Shown: positions 33,614 to 43,087, counted from the stretch's first letter. The stretch is 64,000 bases of DNA from Actinophytocola sp036378875 (GCF_036378875.1 NZ_DASUVO010000089.1:31363-95362), one strand, 5' to 3'. The notes: generated from the letters alone by a model not told the origin. Made by a program: numbers and translations.

Positions 33614-34740
33614 GACGTGATCACCACCTTCATGCCCTCGCTCAGGTCGTCTCCGCTGACCTCGACGTTGCCGTCGGCGAACAGGCCGGTCTCCACCGCC
33701 AGCAGCCGCCGGTCCGCGCCGTCGACCACCTCCACCCCGTAGCCACCCTCGGCCAAGGCCAGCAACGCCCCGACCGGCACCACGAGCACGCCCTTCCGGG
33801 TGTCGGTGGTGAACCGCACCTCGACCGAGCCCGAGTCGAGGTCTCCGAGTGCGACGGCGTCGGTCACGGTGATCGTGGCGGTGAAGGTCTTCTCCTGATC
33901 GCCACCGTTTCCGCCGCCACCACCGCCGTCACCATCGTCGCCATCAGCCGAGGTCGGGGCGAGCTCGGCGACAGTGCCGGCCAATTCCTTGCCGCCCACC
34001 GTCATCGCGACCGTCGTTCCGGGCTTGCCCAGGTTCTGCCGCGACTCCTCCAGTTCGACGGTCACCAGTCGTGTCGTGCTGGTGTAGGTCAGCAGGTCAC
34101 CGGAGCCGGCGTCCCCGGGCTCGGCGGTCACCGTGGCCACCCGCACCGGGCCGGACGTGACGATCACGTCGGCGGGATGGATCACGCCGGTCGCCTCCAG
34201 CTCGAGCGACTCCTGCCAGTCCTTGATCGCGTTTTCGGTCGCGTCGGTGAAGGTCGCGTCCACCGTGAACCCGCCGAACCCCAGTGCCCGCAGGTTCTCC
34301 TCGACCAGCCGCACGTCCGGCCCGTCGGTCAGGGCCGGCCCGACGTCGCGGTACAGCGGGAGTCCGCCCAGGAACAGCACAACAGGTGTGGCGTCCACCT
34401 GGTACACGGCCTTCCCGCGGTCGAGTACGGTGCCCGGCCCCGGCAGCTCGGTGATCGTGCCCTGCTTGTGGCCTCTCATCGTGCGCTCGCTGCCGTAACC
34501 CAGCTCGCCGGTCAGGCTTTCCCGCAGGGCCAGGTCGGTCCGGACCACCTCGGCCGTCGCCACCGGCGGCGGCGCCTGCGGAGCCGCCGACACCGGCTGC
34601 GCACCCAGCCTGGTCAGCACCACCCCGGTGCCGATTCCGAGCACGCCGAGCAGCACCGTTCCGGTCACCGCCCAGCGGACCCGCCGCCGCCGACGAACCT
34701 CCTTGGGCCCGTCAGCGCTCATCTCGTCAGTGGTGTTCAC
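33610..34740 (-). CDS. MacA/HlyD-like adaptor with peptidoglycan-binding domain
   Basis: A 376-residue protein anchored by one N-terminal helix (WAVTGTVLLGVLGIGTGVVL, about 24-43). The external part has a lipoyl-like/beta-barrel adaptor fold and a central PG_binding_1 module (DVRLVEENLRALGFGGFTVD ... FTDATENAIKDWQESLEL). A Gly/Asp-rich loop (SADGDDGDGGGGGGNGGDQE) interrupts the C-terminal half. Gram-positive MacA-like adaptors of this kind pair with FtsX-type ABC pumps. The start has a short basic cytoplasmic tail. The operon ends downstream with the ATPase and permease. Confidence 0.88.
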   Translation of the reverse strand: MNTTDEMSADGPKEVRRRRRVRWAVTGTVLLGVLGIGTGVVLTRLGAQPVSAAPQAPPPVATAEVVRTDLALRESLTGELGYGSERTMRGHKQGTITELPGPGTVLDRGKAVYQVDATPVVLFLGGLPLYRDVGPALTDGPDVRLVEENLRALGFGGFTVDATFTDATENAIKDWQESLELEATGVIHPADVIVTSGPVRVATVTAEPGDAGSGDLLTYTSTTRLVTVELEESRQNLGKPGTTVAMTVGGKELAGTVAELAPTSADGDDGDGGGGGGNGGDQEKTFTATITVTDAVALGDLDSGSVEVRFTTDTRKGVLVVPVGALLALAEGGYGVEVVDGADRRLLAVETGLFADGNVEVSGDDLSEGMKVVITS

Positions 34741-34749
34741 GGCCGGCGC

Positions 34750-35283
34750 CTACTCGTTCGTCCCGGTGCGAACCGGCCCGTCGTCGGGTGCGTCGTCCGG
34801 GCGGCACGCCTCCATCGCCGCTTTCATCTTCTCCGGGTCGACGCCATCGGGTGGCCGGATGCGCGGGTTGTTCGGGTCCGGGTCGGGCACGTCGATCCCG
34901 TGCTCGCGCATGCACTTGGCCCGCTCGCGTTCCCGGTCCAGCTGCTCGGAGTCCATCTTCTCCGGTACGCCGCCGTTGGGGAGCAGGTGCTGGCACGCCT
35001 CCCGGGCCGGCTTCACCTTCTCGAGATCGCGCTCCTTGATCGTGACGCCCCCATGGCCGGGTTCCGGGTCGGGCACGTCGATCCCGTGCTCACGCATGCA
35101 CCTGGCGAACTCCCGGTTCTTGTCCTCGTCGGTCTTGCCGTCCGAGCCTTGCTGCTGCGCCGACGGCTGGTCGCTGTCCGACAGCGAGGCCACCCCGCGG
35201 TCGGTGTTCGCGTTGCCCGCACACGCGCCCACTAACAGCGTCAACGTCGCCGCCGTCAGCGCGCGGGCCAAATATTTCGGCAT
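34750..35283 (-). CDS. Lipoprotein with duplicated CMREHGIDVPDP motif
   Basis: A 177-residue precursor. The ATG at 35283 has GAAAGGA eight bases upstream. The signal ends in a lipobox, LLVGAC (Cys about 21), so the protein is a lipid-anchored surface protein. The mature part carries two copies of a unit of about 60 residues. Copy 1 has FARCMREHGIDVPDPEPGHG and copy 2 has RAKCMREHGIDVPDPDPNNP, each followed by a KMK/KVKPA..AC helix. Each copy has two cysteines, probably disulfide-paired. It precedes the adaptor gene by nine bases and is the first gene of the four-gene export operon. Similar proteins accompany MacAB-like operons in actinomycetes, but the role is unknown. Confidence 0.8.
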   Translation of the reverse strand: MPKYLARALTAATLTLLVGACAGNANTDRGVASLSDSDQPSAQQQGSDGKTDEDKNREFARCMREHGIDVPDPEPGHGGVTIKERDLEKVKPAREACQHLLPNGGVPEKMDSEQLDRERERAKCMREHGIDVPDPDPNNPRIRPPDGVDPEKMKAAMEACRPDDAPDDGPVRTGTNE

Positions 35284-35311
35284 CGTGTCGTCCTTTCTCG
35301 AACGTGGTGTG

Positions 35312-36490
35312 TCAGATCGCCATTTCGGGCAACCACAATGGCTCCGCGGTCGCCGCCGCTGATCCGCAGAACGCGGTCTGCACGAGGGCGGAGATCGCGC
35401 GGCCCGGGTTGCCACCCCACGGGTTGGCCGACACGGTGAGCTGGCGTTGCCCATCCGCGCTTGTCACGGCGAACGTCTGGTAGCCGAAGAAACCGCCGGT
35501 GTGGCCCCACAGCGTGTCTCCGCACGGCAGCGGGAACCGGCCGATTCCCAGGGCGTAGCCGGGGCCGGCGGAAGGGGACAGCATCTGTTCCAGCAATGCC
35601 GGGGACAACAGGCGTCCGGTCAGCAACGCCAGGAAGAAATGGTTGATCTCCGCCGGTGTGGAGATGATTTCCCCGGCCGCCCACGCAATTGTCGGGTTGA
35701 ACGTGGTGACGTCGGCGGGCACGATCTGACCGTCCTGCCGCAATGGCAGGTAGCCGTGTGAGTGCGGGCCCCGCAGGAACGGGTTGTCGCCGGGCACCTC
35801 CGTGTCACGCAGCCCGAGCGGGCGCAGGATGTGGCGCTGGACCTCGGTTCCGTACGGCCGCCCCGTCGCGCGCTCCACCACCATCGCCAGCAGGAAGTAG
35901 TTCGTGTTGGAGTACGACCACGAGGTGCCGGGCTCGAACACCGGCGGCATCTCGGCGGCAAGCGCCACCAGTTCGGTCGGTGACCAGGTCCGGTACCGCT
36001 GGCGCAGGAGGTCCTCCGTGGTCGGGAAGAGCTCACCGAACCGCGCGACGAAGTCGAACACGCCGCTGGTGTGCTGCAACAGGTGGCGCAGCGTGATCCG
36101 GTCGCCGTTGGTGATCGTTCCCGGCAGCCAGTGCTCGACCGTGTCGTCAAGGCGCAGCCGGCCGCGGCCGACCAGCTTGAGCACGACGGTTGCCACGAAC
36201 GTCTTGGTGACACTGCCGATCCGGAACCTGCCGCCTACCGGTACCGGTCGCGACGTGCCCAGCTCGGCGACCCCGCTCGACCCCCGCCAGACGCTCGCGC
36301 CGTCGCGAAACTCCGCCAGCGCGCCGGACGCACCGGCCACCACGACATCATCGAGCGCGGCCTGCAGGTCGGATCTGAGGACCGGCTCGGCCGCCGCCGA
36401 CTCAGCACCTGCTCCGGCGGCCATGGCGAGCGCCGCGACGCCGCCGGTCTTCAGGATGGTTCGACGCGTGGCCGATCCCCTTGTCGTCAT
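35312..36490 (-). CDS. Serine hydrolase, class C beta-lactamase / DD-peptidase fold
   Basis: A 392-residue exported protein. The ATG at 36490 is followed by a twin-arginine-like signal (SATRRTILKTGGVAALAMAA). The catalytic triad motifs of the S12/class C family are intact: SVTK (about residue 98, in RIGSVTKTFVATVV), YSN (WSYSNTNYF) and HTG (LWGHTGGFFGYQT). Relatives include D,D-carboxypeptidases, esterases and beta-lactamases, and the product cannot be named more exactly. It is 28 bp upstream of the lipoprotein gene and 14 bp downstream of the alpha/beta hydrolase, so these may form one long transcript. Confidence 0.88.
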   Translation of the reverse strand: MTTRGSATRRTILKTGGVAALAMAAGAGAESAAAEPVLRSDLQAALDDVVVAGASGALAEFRDGASVWRGSSGVAELGTSRPVPVGGRFRIGSVTKTFVATVVLKLVGRGRLRLDDTVEHWLPGTITNGDRITLRHLLQHTSGVFDFVARFGELFPTTEDLLRQRYRTWSPTELVALAAEMPPVFEPGTSWSYSNTNYFLLAMVVERATGRPYGTEVQRHILRPLGLRDTEVPGDNPFLRGPHSHGYLPLRQDGQIVPADVTTFNPTIAWAAGEIISTPAEINHFFLALLTGRLLSPALLEQMLSPSAGPGYALGIGRFPLPCGDTLWGHTGGFFGYQTFAVTSADGQRQLTVSANPWGGNPGRAISALVQTAFCGSAAATAEPLWLPEMAI

Positions 36491-36504
36491 TGCGAATCTC
36501 CCTC

Positions 36505-37794
36505 TCAGAAGAACAAGACCTCGGGGTAGCTGGCGGACGGCCCGTCCAGCAGGTGGTTGTCGCGGCCACGCAGCCACAGGTCGAAGAACGCGCCGAGGTA
36601 GGCCCGTTGGGCGGCCACGGACCGGACCGGGTCGATCGTGCCGGGCGGCCTGTTCGGAATGACCCCCGCCGCGAACATCTGGTTGTGCAGCCACCCCTCG
36701 TCGACATAGCTGCCGTGAGCCGAGCCGACGAGTGACAGAAACCGCCGCCAGCCGGTCAGGCCGTGCCAGAACCCGGACGTCAGCGCGCCCAAACTGTCCG
36801 GGCCCCGGCCCATGCTGCTCGTGACCAGGAACGGGCGGTCGCCGATCCGCCGCGCGATGGCGGCCGTCAGCTCGGCGTCCTGTTGCGGGTTCCCCAGCAG
36901 CGGAACCTCCGGCACAGGGCTGCCGTCCAGGTTGATGCCGGCGCGGAACCTGCCGTCGTTGGCCAGGGTTTGCATCGTCGTGGCGCCGCCGAAGGAGTGC
37001 CCGAACATGCCGACCCTTGACAGGTCCATGGACCGGCACAGGCCATCGGGCAGCCGACGGTGCCCGGCGTCTGGGTTGCGCCCGGCGTTGAGGGCGGTGA
37101 TCTGGTCGAGTACGAACTGAGCGTCGCGCCGGTGCAGGATCACGCTGGCGTCGGACGTCAGGCCGTCGTAGCCCGGCGGCGGCGAACCCTGGAACACCTG
37201 ACCGTGCTCGACCCTCCCACCGGGGAACTCCACCTCGCCGGCGTTGTAGGTGTGGCTGATCGTGACGACGACGTATCCGTGGCTGGCGAGGTCCTCCACC
37301 TGAATGGTTCCGATGGACCGGTCCTCGTGGCCCGACGGCGAGTAGAACACCACCGGATACGGCTGCGCCGACCGGGCGACCGGCGCACCCTCCCTGCCAT
37401 GGGTCACCGGGTAGTCCACGTTGTCCAAAGAGGCCCCGAGATCCAGTGCCTTCCGCTCCCGGTAGAAGGCGAGCGCGGCCGGCGTCCGCCAGGGCGCCAA
37501 CCGGCAGTCGCCGTCGTCGCGCGCCGGGTACCACATGCTGACCATCAGCTCCCGAGGGCGTGGAGTCGACAACCACGGGTCCTGCCGGCCGTGGTCGACC
37601 AGGTGCAGCGACACCGTGCCGATCTCGTGCGGCCCGGTCGGCTCCGGCAGCGTCAGCCGCACCCGGTCGGTTCGGCCGTCCGCCCGCGCCGTCCCGGCCA
37701 AGGACGCCCCCACCAGCCCGGCGGCCAGCGCCGCCGCACCGCCGAGCACCCGGCGCCGACTCATACCCCTGCCGTTGTTCGTGTCATTGATCAT
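36505..37794 (-). CDS. Exported alpha/beta hydrolase (PAF-acetylhydrolase/lipase-like)
   Basis: A 429-residue enzyme with a Tat-type signal (MSRRRVLGGAAALAAGLVGA). The nucleophile elbow is VGMFGHSFGGATTM (about residue 270), and PYPVVFYSPSGHEDRS is the oxyanion-side strand, as in platelet-activating-factor acetylhydrolase-like proteins. A terminal His is visible in LVGSAHGSYVDEG. The exported location suggests hydrolysis of environmental esters or lipids. The start is uncertain: ATG at 37794 has no ribosome site, and ATG at 37764 begins directly at the twin-arginine segment. It is divergent from the response-regulator gene with a 90-bp spacer. Confidence 0.85.
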   Translation of the reverse strand: MINDTNNGRGMSRRRVLGGAAALAAGLVGASLAGTARADGRTDRVRLTLPEPTGPHEIGTVSLHLVDHGRQDPWLSTPRPRELMVSMWYPARDDGDCRLAPWRTPAALAFYRERKALDLGASLDNVDYPVTHGREGAPVARSAQPYPVVFYSPSGHEDRSIGTIQVEDLASHGYVVVTISHTYNAGEVEFPGGRVEHGQVFQGSPPPGYDGLTSDASVILHRRDAQFVLDQITALNAGRNPDAGHRRLPDGLCRSMDLSRVGMFGHSFGGATTMQTLANDGRFRAGINLDGSPVPEVPLLGNPQQDAELTAAIARRIGDRPFLVTSSMGRGPDSLGALTSGFWHGLTGWRRFLSLVGSAHGSYVDEGWLHNQMFAAGVIPNRPPGTIDPVRSVAAQRAYLGAFFDLWLRGRDNHLLDGPSASYPEVLFF

Positions 37795-37884
37795 GGGCCA
37801 CAGGTGTACGGCAGATGCGGTTGCGGAACAGTTGCGACCAACAGCGCAACCTCGCCGCAACTTCAATTGGGACATCATTGACCG

Positions 37885-38538
37885 GTGCGGGTACTGGTGA
37901 TCGAGGACGACGAGGAGATGGCCGAGGCGGTCGCCACCGGCCTGCGTCGCGCGCGGATGGCAGTCGACGTCGCGCTCGACGGTTCTGGCGGGCTGGAGCG
38001 TGCCCTCGTCAACGGCTACGACGTGATCGTGCTCGACCGTGACCTGCCCGGGATACACGGCGACGAGGTCTGCGCCGAGCTCGTCGCGGCGGGCTGCCGC
38101 AGCCGGGTGCTGATGCTCACCGCGGCCGCGACGACAGGGGACCTGGTGGATGGCCTCGGCCTCGGCGCCGACGACTACCTGCCAAAGCCGTTCGAGTTCC
38201 CCGTGCTCATCGCGCGCGTCGGTGCCCTGGCCCGACGCAACCACCCCACCATCCCACCGGTCCTGCGCCACGGTGATCTCGTCGTCGACACGGCTGGCCG
38301 CCGCGCCCGCCGCGCCGGGCGGCCGCTTGACCTGTCTCCCAAGGAGTTCGGTGTGCTCGAACTGCTGCTTGCCTCGCAGGGCCGGACGGTGGCGGCCGAA
38401 GAGCTACTCGACCGGGTGTGGGACGAGGCCGCGGATCCGTTCACCAGCGCCGTCAAGGTCACGATCAGCCGGCTGCGGGCCAAGCTCGGGAACCCACCGA
38501 TCATCGATACCGTGGCCAAGTCCGGCTACCGGATCTGA
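37885..38538 (+). CDS. OmpR-family response regulator
   Basis: A 217-residue regulator. In the receiver domain (about 1-118), the acidic pocket is IEDDEE, the phospho-acceptor Asp lies in YDVIVLDRDLPG, and the conserved Lys in YLPKPFEF. The winged helix of OmpR type covers about 125-215 (LSPKEFGVLELLLASQGRTV). The GTG start is near-leaderless. The partner kinase starts two bases after the stop. The divergent alpha/beta hydrolase operon is a plausible target. Confidence 0.93.
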   Translation: MRVLVIEDDEEMAEAVATGLRRARMAVDVALDGSGGLERALVNGYDVIVLDRDLPGIHGDEVCAELVAAGCRSRVLMLTAAATTGDLVDGLGLGADDYLPKPFEFPVLIARVGALARRNHPTIPPVLRHGDLVVDTAGRRARRAGRPLDLSPKEFGVLELLLASQGRTVAAEELLDRVWDEAADPFTSAVKVTISRLRAKLGNPPIIDTVAKSGYRI

Positions 38539-38540
38539 CC

Positions 38541-39764
38541 ATGCCCACCCTGCCGTTTCTCCGCAACACGGTCCGGCTTCGTCTGACCCTGCTCTACGGT
38601 TCCCTGTTCCTGGTCTCCGGCACCGTCCTGCTGGCCGTCACCTACCTGCTGTTTCGCAACGCCACCGAAGGCCGAGGGGTCTCGGGACCGCAGGGGGCGA
38701 TCGTCGGCTCAGCGACGTCGCCCCCATCCGGGGAGCGGCTCGTGGGGGGTGAACCCGGTGCCACGCAAGAACAGCTGCGGGCCACAGCGGACCAACTCAG
38801 GGCCCAGGCCGACCAGCAGCGGGCAGCCGACCTGCGCGAACTCCTCATCCAGTCGGGCATCGCGCTGGCCATCATGGCGGTCCTGTCCATCGTGCTCGGC
38901 TGGATCATCGCCGGCCGGGCCCTGCGCCGGCTGCGCACGATCACCACCACCGCGCGGGAGATCTCCGCCACCAACTTGCACCAGCGGCTCGCGCTCGACG
39001 GCCCCGACGACGAGCTCAAGCAACTCGGGGACACCTTCGACGGGCTACTGGCCAGGCTGGAGGCGGCCTTCCGGTCCCAGCGCCAGTTCGTCGCCAACGC
39101 CTCACACGAACTGCGCACACCCCTGGCCCGACAGTTGGCTCTCGGCCAACTCGCCCTGGACGATCCCGCCGCCACCGTCGAATCCCTCCAAGCAGCACAC
39201 AAACGGGTACTCGCGGCAGGCCGTGAACAGGCGCGGCTCATCGAAGCACTGCTCACCCTCGCCCGCGGCGAGGGCGGGCTCGACCGCCACGAACCCCTCG
39301 ACCTTGCCGCCGTGACCGACCAGGTCATCGTCCGCACGGATACGGACGTGGCGGGGCTGGGAGTACATCTGACCGCGTCGGTCCGCAGCGCCCCGACATC
39401 GGGCGATCCGCATCTGGTCGAGCGCATGGTGGCCAACCTCGTGGACAACGCTTTGCGCTACAACACCGACCACGGCACCGTCACGATCACGACCGAAAAC
39501 GCGGCAGGACAGGCCACACTCACCGTGGCGAACACCGGACCAATCGTCCCAGCCACCGAAGTCGACCGGCTGTTCCAACCGTTCCAACGACTCAATCCCA
39601 GCCGCACCCGCCAGAACGGCGGACTCGGCTTGGGGCTGTCCATCGTCCACGCGATCGCCACCGCCCACGACGCCACCGTCACGGCGCAGCCCCGCCAAGG
39701 CGGCGGCATGCATATCACCGTCACATTCCCCGGCACCCACCCGGAATCCGAAGCCGGCGACTGA
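38541..39764 (+). CDS. Two-component sensor histidine kinase
   Basis: A 407-residue membrane kinase. Helix 1 (LRLTLLYGSLFLVSGTVLLA) and helix 2 (ALAIMAVLSIVLGWIIAGRA) enclose an extracellular loop of about 80 residues rich in Gln and Ala. HAMP, HisKA (ASHELRTPLARQLALGQLAL, with the phosphorylated His) and HATPase_c follow. The N-box is NLVDNALRYN and the G-box GGLGLGLSIVHAI. It forms a pair with the upstream response regulator. The signal is unknown. Confidence 0.93.
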   Translation: MPTLPFLRNTVRLRLTLLYGSLFLVSGTVLLAVTYLLFRNATEGRGVSGPQGAIVGSATSPPSGERLVGGEPGATQEQLRATADQLRAQADQQRAADLRELLIQSGIALAIMAVLSIVLGWIIAGRALRRLRTITTTAREISATNLHQRLALDGPDDELKQLGDTFDGLLARLEAAFRSQRQFVANASHELRTPLARQLALGQLALDDPAATVESLQAAHKRVLAAGREQARLIEALLTLARGEGGLDRHEPLDLAAVTDQVIVRTDTDVAGLGVHLTASVRSAPTSGDPHLVERMVANLVDNALRYNTDHGTVTITTENAAGQATLTVANTGPIVPATEVDRLFQPFQRLNPSRTRQNGGLGLGLSIVHAIATAHDATVTAQPRQGGGMHITVTFPGTHPESEAGD

Positions 39765-39929
39765 TCAGGAGCGTGACGAGTTCGTCGAGAAGTGGTGAGG
39801 TGGAGCAGTGGATGTCGACGAGGCGCTGCCGTCTGCCTTTCTTCGACGGTTCGCCGTGCTTCGGTCGGCGGGGCCTGAGGAGGTCGGGGTCGCTGTCTCG
39901 CGGTTGTTGACCCCGCATCGGGGCATGCC

Positions 39930-40461
39930 GGTGGGTGGTCGGGCAGCACCACGAGGTGATGCGCCGGCGCGGCGCGGAACTGCTCGACCGCATCGGGCCC
40001 GCCGTGGTGATCACCAGTTCGGCGGGTGGCCCGGCCGGCTGGCTGATGGCGGACGAACGCCCTGATCTGGTGCGGGCGATCGTCGCGCTGGAGCCGCTCG
40101 GCCCCAGTGGCCCCGTCCCGCTTTCCTGGGGGCTGAGCGACTCCCCACTCACCTACGATCCGCCCGGAGAGCCCACGCTGGTCGACCTGCCGGGTGATGC
40201 TCCTATGAAGCGTAGGCCGACCCGCCACGGCGACTCCCGAACCTGGCCGACGTCCCGATCGCCATCGTCTCCGGCGAGCAGTCCTTCGCCACCGCGATGG
40301 ACGTCGGCACCACGGCATACCTGCGTCAGGCGGGTTGCCGCCGGGTGGACCACCTGACCCTCGGCGAGCTCGGGATCCACGGCAACGGACACCTCATGAT
40401 GATCGAACGCAACAACGACGCCGTCCTCGACGTGATCACCGACTGGCTCAGCAAAAGTTGA
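39930..40461 (+). pseudogene. Alpha/beta hydrolase gene remnant, 5' end missing and frameshifted
   Basis: One frame (to about 40205) encodes ELLDRIGPAVVITSSAGGPA followed by GWLMADERPDLVRAIVALEP, where the nucleophile elbow normally reads GHSxGG. After a shift, another frame gives LPNLADVPIAIVSGEQSFAT, then AYLRQAGCRRVDHLTLGELG and IHGNGHLMMIERNNDAVLDV to the TGA at 40459-40461. This second part carries the catalytic His of the family (IHGNGH). About 100 N-terminal residues are absent. The serine position reads S-S-A-G-G. Confidence 0.75.
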
Positions 40462-40491
40462 ATCAGCGGATCGATTGGAGAATGTAAGCGT

Positions 40492-41318
40492 ATGAGTAAG
40501 GGAATGTCGCGGCGTACTTTCTTCGGGGCGTCCGGACTTGCCTTGACGGCGTCCGTGCCCGGAGAGTTCTCGGCCACGGCCGACGCGGCCGAGGGCCGGC
40601 TCTTCGCCTACGTGGCAAGGCAATGCGCCATCTCCGGATCGGGGCCGATGGGGGACGTCGCGGGTCTCGGGTCACAAGAGGGCGGCGGCATCGACGTCTT
40701 CCGGGTGAACATGGCCGACGGCTCGCTGGAGCTGGTCAGCTCGACCGGACCGGAAGTCGCCGACCTGAACAGCGACGGCATCTGCGCCTCCTCGGACGGG
40801 CGTTTTGTCTACTGCGTCAACCGCACGCCTGCGCTCGGATGGATTCCTGGAACCGGAGGTGGGGTGTCCGCCTTCGCCATCAACCGCGACGACGGATCCC
40901 TGCGGCATCGGTCCCGCCTGCCACGCTGCCGTCTTCGACCGCACGGAGCGTTGGGTCATCGCGTCGGACAACGGGCCACCTCTACGTCTATGGCTTCAAC
41001 CCCACCTCGCGCCAGTTCGGGGTGGGCAAGGGGAAGTTCGTTTACAGCTCGAACCGGTCCCTCCAAGACAAGGACACCATTGCCATCTTCGCGGTCGACG
41101 AAGGTACGGGGCTTCTGACGATGGTGGATCTCGTGGAGACCGGCGGCCGTGGACAGAGGGAGTTCGACTTCGAGCCCTCGGGCAGGTATCTGTTCACCTG
41201 CAACTCGGACTCTGACGACGTCATCTCGTATTCCGTGGATCCCGCCACGGGCAAGTTGACCCGGACGGCGAGGATCGCCGTTCAACGTGTGTCGGTGATT
41301 ACCTTCGCGATGCTGTGA
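40492..41318 (+). pseudogene. Secreted lactonase-family (beta-propeller) gene with frameshifts and deletions
   Basis: The ATG has GGAGAA upstream and begins a Tat-like signal (SKGMSRRTFFGASGLALTAS). The propeller start ADAAEGRLFAYVARQ and GGGIDVFRVNMADGSLELVS are intact to about 40905. The next blade is in another frame (GPACHAAVFDRTERWVIASD). After about 40975 a third frame gives HLYVYGFNPTSRQFGVGKGK, then SNRSLQDKDTIAIFAVDEGT and SGRYLFTCNSDSDDVISYSV, to a stop at 41318. Blades are missing compared with the usual 350 residues or more. It is adjacent to another broken gene, so this is a decay hotspot. Confidence 0.78.
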
Positions 41319-41326
41319 GACTTGTT

Positions 41327-41911
41327 TCACTGCGGGATGTCGTCGGCCAGCCAGCCGCGAAGGCTGCCGCAGTACGCGGCCACCAGGCGGCGGCTCACCT
41401 GGGCTTCGGTGAGCCCCACGGTGTCGAGGAGGTCGAAGATCTCGCGTGGGTCGAACAGGATGTTCCAGAGGAAGTGGCCTTCGTCGCCGGGGTTCGCGAG
41501 GCCTAGTTCCGTTGCGGCCTCGGCGATCGGGCGGGTCAGTGCCTCTGCCTGCACGGTGAGGTAGTGCGCGCCGGCGCGGAGCCGGGCCAGGTAGCCCTGG
41601 TCCGATCTCGTGTGGACCATCGCGCGGCCGTGTTTGACGACGAGGCGTACCCACTCGGCGCTCACGTCGGAAAGCAGTGCCACGCCGAGGGTTTCCGCTT
41701 TCTGGCTGAACTTGAGCAGCCGGAGCCCGACGTCGAAGCGGTATTCGGCGAGGATTTCCTCTACCGAGCCGAAGTGGCGGTACGCCGTGGCCGCGGCGAC
41801 CTCGGCGCGCTCGGCGACGTCGGCCATCTTCACGTTGGTTCCGTGCCGGCTGGCGAGGAAGGCCGCCGCTTTGATGAGATGGCGGCGGTTCCGTTCGGTG
41901 TCACTGCGCAC
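41327..41911 (-). CDS. TetR-family transcriptional regulator
   Basis: A 194-residue repressor. The N-terminal HTH (VKMADVAERAEVAAATAYRH) is intact and is followed by a ligand-binding helical domain. The GTG start overlaps the aminotransferase stop region by 11 bases, so it is the last gene of the minus-strand catabolic operon. It is the best local candidate to bind the repeated GAGAANNNNTTCGCACTT motif found at three places in the two flanking operons. Confidence 0.88.
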   Translation of the reverse strand: MRSDTERNRRHLIKAAAFLASRHGTNVKMADVAERAEVAAATAYRHFGSVEEILAEYRFDVGLRLLKFSQKAETLGVALLSDVSAEWVRLVVKHGRAMVHTRSDQGYLARLRAGAHYLTVQAEALTRPIAEAATELGLANPGDEGHFLWNILFDPREIFDLLDTVGLTEAQVSRRLVAAYCGSLRGWLADDIPQ

Positions 41912-43076
41912 GGTGTGCTCCCAGTGACCGAAGGCCCTCGCCGAGTCGGGCGACGCCGGTCTCGATGGCTTCTTCGCTTGCCGCGTAAGACAGGCGCAGG
42001 TGGTGTTCGCCGTGTGCGCCGAACTCGGCGCCCGGACGTACCGCGACGCCGAACTCGGTCAGCTTCGCGACGAGGTCGACGGACGGGATGTCGATGTCGT
42101 AGCGGGGGAACTGGTAGAACGCGCCTTCCGGTGAGCTGAGGGTGAGGCCGGGGATCGTCGCCAGCCCGGCGTGCATGATCTCCCTGCGTCGTTCGTAGGC
42201 GGTACGCATCCTGGCGATGTCCGCGTCACCGGTCCGCACCGCGACGAGCGCGGCGTCCTGGACGACGGTGTTCACCGAGCCGTTGAAGGTGTTGTGGATC
42301 CGGGCGGAGGCGTGGATGAGCGGCTGCGGACCCCACAGGTAGCCGACGCGCCAGCCGGTCATCGCATAGCTCTTCGAGAAGGTTTGGCAGTACACCGTCC
42401 GGTCGCGCAGGCCGTCGAGCGAGATCGCCGAGGTGAACGGGCGGCCGGTGTAGTCGAGGTCGGCGTAGGCCTCGTCGGCGATGACGATCGTGGGCGTGCC
42501 GTCGAGCAGCTCGGCGAGTGCTGCCAGTTCGGCGTGGCTGTGGACGATGCCGGTCGGGTTGACGGGGTTGCAGAACACGAAGAGCTTCGCGCCGGCGAGG
42601 GCGTCGGCGAGCCGGTCGAGGTCCCAGTGCAGGTCGTCGGCAAGGGGGACGGGCACGACGATGCCGCCGGCCATGCTGACCAGGTCGGCGTAGAGGGAGT
42701 AGGTGGGATCGGGGATGACCACCTTGTCGCCGGGGTTGACGATGGCGAGGATCGACGCGGCGAGACCGGCGGTGCCGCCTTGGGTGATCAGCACATCGGC
42801 GGGGGAGCTCGCCGCGCCGGCGATGCTCGCCAGTTTCTCGGCGAGTGCCTCGCGTAGTGCCACTTCGCCGAGCAGTGGTGAGTAGTGGGTGCGGCCGGCG
42901 CGGAGCGAGGCGTTGGCGGCTTCGGTCACCTGCTCGGGAGTGTCGAAGTCCGGCTCTCCCATCGCGAGCGACACGAGGTCGCCGGAGGACTGTGGTTGCT
43001 GCTTTCGCCGGGAGGCCGCCGCGATCCGGGCGACGGCCTCGGCGGGCGCGAAGTCGGGCACCAGCGCGAGTGACAT
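41901..43076 (-). CDS. PLP-dependent class I/II aminotransferase
   Basis: A 391-residue cytoplasmic aminotransferase of fold type I. LAMGEPDFDTPEQVTEAANA is the N-terminal segment of the aspartate-aminotransferase superfamily. CNPVNPTGIVHS includes the cofactor-contacting Asn. IADEAYADLDY contains the Asp that binds the pyridine nitrogen, and TFSKSYAMTGWRVGYL contains the Schiff-base Lys. GGAGAACCGC precedes the ATG. Its place between an SDR and PxpCBA-like subunits suggests it transaminates an amino acid freed by lactam opening, or its keto product. Confidence 0.9.
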   Translation of the reverse strand: MSLALVPDFAPAEAVARIAAASRRKQQPQSSGDLVSLAMGEPDFDTPEQVTEAANASLRAGRTHYSPLLGEVALREALAEKLASIAGAASSPADVLITQGGTAGLAASILAIVNPGDKVVIPDPTYSLYADLVSMAGGIVVPVPLADDLHWDLDRLADALAGAKLFVFCNPVNPTGIVHSHAELAALAELLDGTPTIVIADEAYADLDYTGRPFTSAISLDGLRDRTVYCQTFSKSYAMTGWRVGYLWGPQPLIHASARIHNTFNGSVNTVVQDAALVAVRTGDADIARMRTAYERRREIMHAGLATIPGLTLSSPEGAFYQFPRYDIDIPSVDLVAKLTEFGVAVRPGAEFGAHGEHHLRLSYAASEEAIETGVARLGEGLRSLGAHRAQ

Positions 43077-43087
43077 GCGGTTCTCCT

